DNA of 64,000 nucleotides from Neodiprion pinetum (lineage: Eukaryota > Arthropoda > Insecta > Hymenoptera > Diprionidae). The stretch is from the NCBI RefSeq assembly GCF_021155775.2, contig NC_060234.1, forward strand, positions 5,838,283 through 5,902,282, given 5' to 3'. Of this stretch, positions 54,926 through 64,000 are shown piece after piece. Every line of letters begins with the position of its first letter. Positions within the stretch are counted from its first letter, which is position 1. The translations under genes were made by a program, and so were the position numbers. The notes under the pieces are model-generated. The model was not told the origin of the DNA and did not search any database. It saw nothing but the letters and a program-made list of their open reading frames with translations.

Positions 54926-55256
54926 GACCCAAATTGCAACAGTATTGCGGAGGACTACCGGAACTCGTTGAATTCACTTTGATCCATACTCCCGTTAGCG
55001 AGTCGTTGTAACCATGGAACTGTGTTTCAGCTGTTCTATTAACGTTGTGACCAACCGCGACAATCAAAGGACATCGTTGTAAGCAATGATCACAATGATC
55101 GATTGTCGACCCAAATTGTGGACGCAAATTGCAACAGTATTGGGGAGAATTTTCTGAACTTGTTGAATTCGCTTTGGTCGGTATTTCAGTTACCGAGTCG
55201 TTGAAACCATGGAACGGTGTTTCAGCTGTTCTATTATCAACGTTGTGACTAACCGG
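54926..55256 (-). repeat. Tandem duplication, 195-bp period, open through both units
   Basis: The units at 54926-55061 and 55121-55256 match at most positions and are 195 bp apart, a multiple of three. On the minus strand both are read in one open frame (54828-55265) and give two copies of an HNV..RTAET.FHG.NDS...NSTSS...QYCCNL pattern with potential N-glycosylation sites and a cysteine pair. The frame has no ATG (it opens with TTG) and no recognised family. It may be a repeat-containing exon or simply a non-coding duplication whose length happens to preserve phase. Confidence 0.5.
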
Positions 55257-56864
55257 TAAAATCAAAAAAGATCGTTGCAGGCGAGGATCTACCAGCAGGT
55301 ACGTCTAATCCGTTTCCCGCAGCATCTTTGGATCCCGTGAAATAACGTCAGCTCTTCGATCCTCCGGGCGTTAAGGTGAGCCTTAAAATTCCTCGGATAG
55401 TGAGCAAGGACAAAGTTCAGGATCCCGAATGCAAAATCGATTCCTGCAGCTGGGGGATAGTCGAGGTTGCCTCAAGTTCCAGTTGTATATGTATGTATTC
55501 CACGACGCGGAAGAGCCACCAACACCCGCGGAGGAAAGGATGTGCCCAAGTTGCTTTGGAGCGGGACGTGCAAACCCGTGAAATACGTAGGTGAGCGACA
55601 CACTTGCACGCGCAATATCATTGATCATTGAAACAAATCTACGGTGTGTACACCCGGTACCTACTACCTGAGCTGCGGTCGGTTCGCGGCCGAGAGACAT
55701 AAACCAGATTCGAGATAGGTTCGCTCCCAGTTCCCGCAGGGTCGACACCGCGGGTTGACTCTCTCCCTGCAGCAGCCGAGATCCAAGCCCGATTCGCCCA
55801 CGCCCCACGGTATATTCCTGGGTGGTGGATTCCTCGGGATATATAATATTCTGCAATTCTAAAATACGCCTCGTGTACTAACCCTGGTGTCTGCCAACGG
55901 ACCGATCACCGAGGGCAAAGGTCACCGGAGATACCTCCTGAACGTTCGTCTTCGAACGATCAGCTGTACAACCTCACTGATTTCATTTTTTTATTTCTTT
56001 TTTCTATTTTTGTATTTTTGTTTGTCTCTTTGGAACGAGAGCTTGCACAAGACTGAATGTGCCAATGCGCGACTCGGGGTTCATCTTTTTCATCTCTTGT
56101 TCGGGCAACTCATTTTTCAACTTGACTTATAACCGTTTCTCTGAAAATTAGTTTTTTGAAAGATTAAAAACTGGAGATCGGTATAGAATTTTTACGCTAT
56201 TGTCAATGGGCTTCGAAACTTCAACGAGCATTTCTATTCAACTTGTTACGCTGTGAAGGAAAATTGTAAAGAAACCTTTAACAACTCGATCGTCACCGTG
56301 GTCTTGAATAATTTAACGATAGTTCTTTTATTCTAGAGGCATTTGGAGTCCAAAATCGATTTATTCATAAAATTTTTTGCCTCAATTGTGTTTATAAAAT
56401 AGAAAATATTTACCGGCGAGAAAGCAAAACCTTCGATCAAGGGTTGAAAAATATGTTCACAAAGCTTGGGTAAAAATTTGAAGACTGATCAGTTAAGCCG
56501 CTTATGATGAATCTTGTTCACCGCCTTTGAAAACATAGTTTCAAAATTTCGAAAGCACTTTCAAACGCTCCACGGGGCGTCTTTGCAAATATGCGCGTAA
56601 CTTCGGAATATTTGTAAGATCGGCATGAAACTTTCTGTGTAAATACTTGAATGTACGTACATTGCGAAAATGAAATTTAAAAAAAAAATCGATTTTTTTT
56701 ACTAGTTCAACGGGGGTTAACCCTTTCTCAGAGACAACAAAGAATTACGTAATAACCATAATCGTAATGTCATCATATATAAAAACATGTAACAAAAAAT
56801 GAGAATATAATGTAATATAATAAAAATAAAGATAGTACAACAAGAAATACAACCAAAGAATACC
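55257..56864. other. Non-coding stretch, nothing supported
   Basis: A GC-rich part lies near 55280-55860 and an AT-rich part follows from 56130. Open frames of up to 157 codons on the minus strand (55383-55856) show no known motif. Confidence 0.45.
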
Positions 56865-57292
56865 GCCTGAAAGAAATTTTTAGTTTCGGTTACTGCTCAG
56901 TCCTTGACTATTTTAATTTTTTACCACAATCGAAAAATATAGTTCTAGGTAAAAAATGAAAATTAGTTTTCTAGCTGTTACCGGAAAGTCTATTATCCGT
57001 TATTATTCTTTCTAATCGCGATCACTGTTACTATATTTTCTTGCAACTGTTGCGAAAATTTAATGCTTGTGCAAGAATAAATTGAAGTTAAAGCCTTAAT
57101 TAACTAAAAAAGTAGAGTAAACCTCACAAACTGATTTAGCGTTGCAATAACCAAAAAAGGATCGACAATAGCGCAAAATGTTTAGGCGTACCTCGTTTTT
57201 CGTAATACCAACAATATTCAAACACTTTTTTCAACGACACCTGTTTTACTGAATTTTTCTGGTTACTATAACAAATGAAATTTTTCTCAGTG
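56865..57292 (+). mobile_element. MITE-like family A copy 9 (full length)
   Basis: The left end GCCTGAAAGAAATTTTTAG has drifted; the right end AATTTTTCTCAGTG is intact. About 428 bp, collinear with the family. Confidence 0.88.
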
Positions 57293-59406
57293 CATAAACA
57301 TAGTATACATACAGGCCAATTAAAGATATAGAGTAGTAAAATAGAAAAAGATAAGAGACACCACATGAAGCGTACATAATCAGCAAGCTACGAGCTTTGG
57401 ATGAAGAAGAACCCAACGAATCAATTTTTTTTTTTTCAATAAATTTTCCAAAAATTCCGACCTCGTGTAAGCCCTCGAGACCGTTAGAGTATTTAATACA
57501 CAATCCGTCACGGAGGAAGTGTCGTACCACTTTGGCCGTTGAACTACTTGACCACTTTCCAGTTCCTCCTGCGCCCTGCGCTCACCACGGAAGACGAAAT
57601 CGCGTGTAGCCTTATACGAGAGCCGAGTTAACGAGCGTGGGTGTGTATCCTCTTTGTCCGGGTCGGTTCCACGCTGAGATTTTAAACGCCTCGCTATTTC
57701 GTACGTTTTCAGAGGGTTTTGCTCAGCAGGTAACCCGCTGGTCGCGTCGCATTAAAGGCACAGCCATGATATTGCAGCTTTCTCCGATCTCTTGCATAAT
57801 ATATAGAGTTGTGTCTGATGAGAACGCACATGATACGTTTCTAAATTTCATTACACTACACGCCACAAAACCAAAGTCGGACGTTACCCGGTTATACTAT
57901 CTTTCGACACGGCTGATCCTTGACCAAGAGAAATACGTTCTCGACTACTTTATCTTTCTTCGCCTCTCTGTTCTTCTCTCTCTCTCTCTCTCTACCTCTC
58001 TCTCTGTCTTACTCTCGAGCGTGTCGTCGGCTCGTTATTCCCATTTCGTTTATTTTGCTCATTTTAATAGGGTTATATTTCAGAAATTTTAATCACTGGG
58101 ATCACCGATCTTCCCGACAGTGAATTTCAACAATGTCGGAACTGGACTTATTATATTCACTCGCGTTGTGCTTTAGCGACGGAAGTGCTTGACGATATTC
58201 AAATACCGGTGTAATTTCCGTTTGGTACTAAAACCAGGCGATGGGTTTACAAGCTGAATTTCGAGTCACGAGATAAAAATTCAATCACGTTTCGGTCTGA
58301 TTAAACATTAGTAAACAATTCTACAATGTTTTATGAGACGGATGCGGTCTTATCATTAGTTACGTTATACGAAAACGTCGACTCGCCACATAATTTGGTC
58401 GCAAAGAAAATGGTATCGTAAACGATCACTTGAAATTAACACTGAATTTTTCTGGCTTGGTTAAGCTCGTGTCGAGAAGAAATGAGCTTTTGTAATAAGC
58501 GAGTGCCGTTCGCTTTTCGTTGATTTTTGACTATCCGTTCTAGATTTGAAACTCAAAAACTAAACGTTTACTCAAATACTTGGTTTTACACAAAAATTTA
58601 AATGCATATAATTTAAAAATTAGATTATATACACTCGCAATAACACCTTTAACTTGTTTGAAGAGGGGCGCAGGTTTTAAGTGTACGAGACAATTTTGAA
58701 CTGCACTATTCGAATGAAGAAGTGGAATTGAAGTTTGTTATTGAACAAGGCTTCCTTTAAAATTTGGAAAAATATAATGAATTCCCTGATTGGCTCCCCA
58801 CCATTTATGGAAAACTAGACCAATGAAAAAGAAGCAAAAGTGCCTCGCCCCTTTTAATTTGCTCATTTATTTATAACCCCTGGGCTCAGTAAAACGGGGC
58901 AAATGATAAGAATCCCCTATTCTCTTTTGTTTATACTTATTCTATTGTGCGCCTGCCTACCCGAAACGATGTCTCCTTGTTGGTGGTTTATTGCACTGGG
59001 CACGGGCTCAAGGTGTCATAATCTCAAAATACTTTCCGTCATTTTCAGGCATTTATTCGATCTTCAGCATATATTTAAAAGATCCTTCTGACGTACGAGG
59101 TAAAAAAAAGTGTGAAACAATTCAGAATAAACTGTGGGGTCTACCTGATATCTAGAGCCAGAGGACATCAAGGATGTGACAAATAATAACCCGAGAAATA
59201 AATAAACTGGAATTGGTCAAATGTCATAAAAATGGATCATAAAAATGTTATTTTCTTTACAATACAACATGGTTCGAGTGAATTTCGATTCGGAACACCT
59301 ACACAATCTTTTTATACTCTTCGAACAGTCTCTTTGACAATGAGTATGATAAATATACAAATTGATCACCTGTCGACAAAATAGTCCGTCGTCTACTGTG
59401 ATTTAA
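57293..59406. other. Non-coding stretch with a (CT)n run
   Basis: A CT microsatellite lies at 57975-57993. A 151-codon frame (57637-58092) spans it and has no recognisable domain. Confidence 0.4.
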
Positions 59407-59541
59407 TTGCGCATGCGCTAAGATCCGATAGCAGTTGTTCGCCAGGATGACCAACCGTCACGAACATAACCTAAAAAATTTCAACGCAGTGTTGGTCGCA
59501 CTGGTAAACAACTGCTCTCGAATTCTAGGGCATGCGCGTTA
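59407..59541. repeat. Short inverted-repeat element with GCGCATGC arms (family B, copy 2)
   Basis: The left arm (GCGCATGCGCTA, then AGCAGTTGTT, CCAG and GACCAAC) is matched by the reverse complement of the right arm over about 48 bp. The arm also resembles the right arm of the element at 1138-1600 (GCGCATGCGC, CTGTTCGC, CAGG, CCAACC). About 135 bp overall, with no coding capacity. Confidence 0.65.
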
Positions 59542-62239
59542 AACCGAATGATCAGTCCGTGTACTAGTGGAAACAACGATTCCAAGAAAGCGAAAATGGC
59601 GATAAACCCAGTTTGAGGAAGACGCCGGTGGCTCGGTATAAAGTTTAAAAAGATACGAGATTCTAGAAGGACGGTCTCTTTCCTGCAGCCTCCGGTACCA
59701 CGAATGGGAGCATTGAATCATCCTCGTAAGGAATGCGCGTTGCACAACGAGCGCGGGACCCAAGATGCTCCGTCAGCGTCCGCGTCCTCCAGATTTTATG
59801 AGTCCTAAATCCTACGGGGGACCAAAACTGGTCCCGGTACCCGGGGGCCCGTATACCTAGTCCCATGCGAAGAGACTCGAATTTGTGCACCAAAATCTAA
59901 CATCTCATCTCTCGTCTATACGAGCCCGGTTATTTGATCGCGAAGGATCGCGGTTCGAACTGACCATCGTAAAACCTTTCGAGGTTTAATAAAAACCGAT
60001 AACCACTCGGGGAAAAAGGCTAAAAATATATCCGCGGCAGCGGGAATCCTCTCGGCAATAAAAGCGATCCGATTTATTTGGTAACTGGGGCCCTATTTTT
60101 GCCCGAGAATATTTCCAGTTCCTCTACTCCCTGAAGGTGTAACCCAAACCTCTAACCATCCACCGTCATAATGCGCGCACCCTTGTATCTGTGATTGGGT
60201 TTACACCTTTCGGCTTCTGCGGCACAGGTATAAATCCTCCCGTTGGAACATATTCGTTCGTTCATGGACAAACACCTTCGTTACACACGTGTGGACGAAC
60301 GCACCAATTTACCATCCACCCCTTTTTGCCGGTGTGGTCAAACATTGTTTGGACACGGTCACTTCGGTCAAATGCCCACTCGGTTACGCGTTGGCCACCA
60401 CTTATAACTGTGCTTCACGATTCATCGACCAGGGGAATCAGGGGATCATCTCTTTCGCCATTTCTCTCACTCTCTATTTTTTTTTTTTTTTTTGTTTGTA
60501 ACTTCCCTCTCACCCACCGTGACGAATTAATACATCCATGCATGTGTGGCGAAACAACAAACAGTGCAGGGGTCGATGGCGATTTCAATGCAAGTCAGTT
60601 GCTATGGTTCGTTGAATCTCAAGCGGATCAGAATCGTTAGAAAGTTAGCATTCAGGATTACGTATTGACCGAGCAGAAACAATTTTTCAATTATCACTCG
60701 CAACGATGGGCAAGTTTGATGCGACTTTTTGTATACTGTTGGTAAGAAAAATTCGATGTCTCGATATTTTTCGTATGGAAAAATGGATGCGTTTGAAATT
60801 TTTTTTAAGATAATTATTTATTATAGAAAAATGTATATTATAAAAAGAGTGTCTGTGGCTGTTTTGCAAGAAATTTAATGCTCTGCAAAAAAAAACTTTG
60901 GAAAAATTTTCCTAAATTACATATTGACCACGTTATTAGCGAAAATTTTACAAGAGATCTTATTTGTAGAGAATTAAATTTTTTTTTTCTTATAATATAC
61001 AGTTTTAAAGTAATCAACGGTTTTCTTGAAAAAAAATTTCAAAAATATGCATTTTTCCGTATAAATATTTGACTGCTTGCCGGGCGTGTCAGATTTTTCG
61101 GAAAAATTCGAGAACTTGGCCAAACATTTTTACAAATGTGTTGATAACTTTTGAGGAGTGAGCGCGAAGGAATTCCTACATGACAAAAATAAGAACGGCT
61201 CTAATCTGCAGCATTACTTGTGCGTTTCAGTACTTACGGCGTTTGCTTTCCAAAAGAATACGATCAAGCAAAAGTATTCATCACTTTTCCAATTTTCCAA
61301 TCGAAATGCGGAATCACGGTATTTTTCTGAAAATCGTACCACGTCTCGCGGAGGATCCAACCAGAGTATCGATCAGGCGAGAGACCAACAACACGGTCGT
61401 TGAAAACGTGGGATTAATGGCAGTAACTCATGCGAATCAGCACAGAAGGGATGTACTCTATGTTATTTATTGGGGCCAGGTCGCGTCGAATGAAAGGGCC
61501 CGATATATACACAAATAAATCTATCTCGAGGTTCGAGATGTGTGCCAACACGCAAGTGGCGCGCCTCTCTCGCCTTCCAGATTCGTGGTCAATTGGCCGT
61601 GGTTAACACGCCAAGCGCGAAGCTCTCCAAGGTATCCGGGGTGTTTAGTGTTTGATCGTTGATGCAGAAACGGCGTTCCTGAGGGCAGATGGGCCTGATA
61701 TTGACTCGGCCCTCCGCCGATGAACTCATTCTTCGAAACGCTGCGGCAAGCTGGATCCTCTCTTCCTGTTCACCAGTCCGGAATTCGAGAAGACAAACAC
61801 TCTCGCCGTTGCGAAAATCGATAAGAAGCGTTGAAATCGATGAGAAATTCGCAACGATCGATATCGCGAATCGATGTGCACCCAAATCTACGCTGCGTTG
61901 GTTCACAGCTGATTGTCAGTCCATAGCCGGAGGCTGTGACGCGGACCGAAACCTGTTTCTTCATTCCGTATAATTTCAACCGGCGTCCCGGCCCAGGACA
62001 TCTTCGCTAATTTATCACCGGTCCAACATTAAACCCTACCGTTATACCCGGAGTGAACGCATTTCGACATTCTACTGCCGCCGATCTTCCCGTTTGTAAT
62101 GCCCCAATGGCGACTGGATACGTCTACGTTATATAAACATATATATATATATACACATATATATTATACTCTGATCACGATAGTTTTGAAATTAAATACA
62201 CCGTCCCTTTATTCAATTTTGCAATTGTTATACGTAATA
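59542..62239. other. Non-coding stretch, nothing supported
   Basis: Open frames of up to 149 codons occur (60191-60640) but show no motif. A TATAAAT sequence lies near 60228. 60660-61080 is very AT-rich. No gene is supported. Confidence 0.4.
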
Positions 62240-62754
62240 ACTGAGAAAAATTTCATTCGTTACAGTAACTAGAAAAATTGAGTAAAACAGGTATCGTTAA
62301 AAAAACTGTTTGAATGTTGTTGGAATTACGAAAAAAGAGGTACGCTTAACCATTCTGCGCTATCGTCGATCCTTTTTGGTAATTCCAACGCAAAATTAGT
62401 TTGTGAGGTTTACTCCACTTTTTTAGTTAAACAAGGCAATTATTGTTGCACAAGCATTAAATTTTCGCGACAGTTACGAGAAAATATAGCAACAGTGATC
62501 GTAATGAGAAAGAATAGTAACGGATACCAGACTTTCCGGTAACAGCTAGAAAACTAATTTTCATTTTCTACCTAGAACTATATTTTTCGATTGTGGTAGA
62601 AAATGAAAATCGGAAGCAAAGGATTGAAAAGGGTAAACATAAACATCTACACACTACAGTCTCCTTACATTGTGCATGCAGAGAAGAAATTCTTACTCGA
62701 AAATGAAAATAGTTAAGGACTGAGCGGTAACCGCAACTAAAAATTCCTCTCAGT
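62240..62754 (-). mobile_element. MITE-like family A copy 10 with an internal insertion
   Basis: Ends ACTGAGAAAAATTT and CCTCTCAGT. TAATAA lies at both borders (62235-62240 and 62754-62759) and may be a target-site duplication. The body is interrupted at 62611-62698 by 88 bp of foreign sequence flanked by GAAAATGAAAAT at 62599-62610 and 62699-62710. Confidence 0.87.
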
Positions 62755-64000
62755 AATAAGTTGATTTTGAATTTTAGAATCTTAGGGTTGCGACTCCCGA
62801 CTGCTTTTGAAGATGGAGAAAATGATGTTTTCACTTTTCGGAACATCGCTGAGAACCTTCTTCCGCTACAAATAATAGTATGATCGTTTGTAACGCGGTT
62901 TGAACTTCTGTTTTTGTTTGCCGGTAAACATACACACTGCATACAACATAGATTAAGTAGAAGAAAAAGGATCAGGGACAATAAGTAGCTTACTAAAGGG
63001 GCAAAACCATTTTGTGGTTTCTGACTTTGGCCGGCGTGAGTTGAACCGATTTAATAGATGCGTACGAAATAGGTTTAAGCTGTTATATATCCGGAGTGGT
63101 TGTAACTGCTGTCCGCAGATGGTTTGGGGAACGGGCCGTCGGTCCCCACTAGAACGAGGGGTAAGGCCCCGAACCGAGTCCGGCAAAATCGGCACCAACC
63201 GTTGGCGGAAAGGCAGCGATCGGCGGACGGCGATTGGTCGATACGATGACGGGCGGTCCCGGTGGGCGTGTCGGACCCCCACCACTGGGCCGATTCACCT
63301 GGATAGCACCTTGTGCGACCCAACAGGTCGGCGATCTAAACAAGCCAGTCTTCTCCCGTCCACCGACGTGGTCGCACCGATTCCGCGCCACTATCGGTAG
63401 CAAGGAAAAAAGAAAAAAGAAAAAAAAAACAAAAACAAAAACAATAACATTAAAAATAGAATTAAACCGTCGATACAAAGCGAAACGACTAAACAATGGA
63501 AATAAATCAACGGGAAAGAAAACTCGGGTAGGTCGAATAATGGAACGGTAAAACCTGAACGAGGAAAGACGAAAACACGAGATCACGGATACGGGGAAAA
63601 AAAATCAATATCAAAAAGTAAATCAGATGTACAACATCGATCGGACGCAGCCACGGGAAGTTCGTAAAAACCGAACGGTTCGTTGTCAAAAATCGGATCA
63701 ACGTAGACACGGTGCTGTTTATTCATCGGTTGGACGTATTCGAGTCGGCGTAAAATTTTTCCCGTTCCGCAACTCGCTCGAATTGACGCGAGGATTACAT
63801 GCGCTTAAGGATCGTCGCATCCTGCGCGGTTTGGATTAAAATATTACAACCGGAAATCAACGTCATCGGTGCACGCGCGCAAACACGCGTGCCCAGACGT
63901 GCGTCATCGTGACACTTGGATATTGTTGCACGCACACGCGTGCACGCGGGTCATCTGCAGTGACCACCTGGAGTATCGTCGTTTTTAATCGGGGTGGGGG
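62755..64000. other. Non-coding stretch ending in alternating purine-pyrimidine CpG-rich DNA
   Basis: A GC-rich piece at 63080-63400 carries overlapping frames of up to 145 codons with no motif. 63870-63950 is rich in CG and CA/TG steps (several ACGCGTGC words). No gene is supported. Confidence 0.4.

Noticed and set aside
54828..55265. Annotating the duplicated frame as a protein-coding gene
   Set aside because: There is no ATG, no clear splice signals and no family match; it is kept as a repeat and a finding.
59930..60010. tRNA-like GGTTCGAA sequence
   Set aside because: No acceptor stem or anticodon arm could be formed around it by eye.
63870..63950. Alternating CG/CA-rich stretch as a functional Z-DNA or regulatory element
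   Set aside because: Only a compositional impression; there is no defined boundary or repeat unit.

Overview
This is a window of an arthropod, most probably insect, nuclear genome. It is AT-rich with scattered CpG-rich islands, many microsatellites and many small inverted-repeat elements. It has no bacterial-type gene density and no rRNA, tRNA or CRISPR that I can recognise. The host order cannot be proved from the sequence; a hymenopteran is a guess.

The centre (19612-30214, minus strand) holds one complete, apparently intact Ty3/Gypsy-class endogenous retrovirus of about 10.6 kb. It has two 422-bp LTRs that read as identical, a 4-bp target duplication (TATG), a primer-binding site matching the 3' end of tRNA-Leu, and a G8 tract next to the 3' LTR. 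It encodes gag (403 codons, three zinc knuckles), pol (1895 codons, reached by a -1 frameshift at a TTTAAAC heptamer) and an env/F-like fusion glycoprotein (688 codons). A strong splice donor 30 nt upstream of the gag start and an acceptor inside the env open frame join in phase. They would give env a hydrophobic signal peptide encoded in the leader.

The outstanding feature is in pol. Between RNase H and integrase lies an insertion of about 620 residues. It holds three 26-residue basic repeats followed by two tandem macro domains of the TARG1/OARD1 ADP-ribose-hydrolase type. Both macro domains keep the lysine and aspartate that form the TARG1 catalytic pair. Pol also starts with two tandem retropepsin domains, each with its own DTGA motif. 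The element therefore looks like a retrovirus that carries its own de-ADP-ribosylating module, which could oppose host ADP-ribosylation (inference).

The rest of the window (1-19611 and 30215-64000) holds no protein gene I can recognise. Open frames there reach about 190 codons, about what chance predicts for 64 kb. What is visible is repeat structure: ten copies of a ~425-bp terminal-inverted-repeat (MITE-like) family; two copies of a family with GCGCATGCGC arms; a 481-bp and a ~1-kb inverted-repeat element; a long imperfect hairpin at 35915-36213; two diverged tandem duplications; several microsatellites; and a few weak candidates for exons or promoters.
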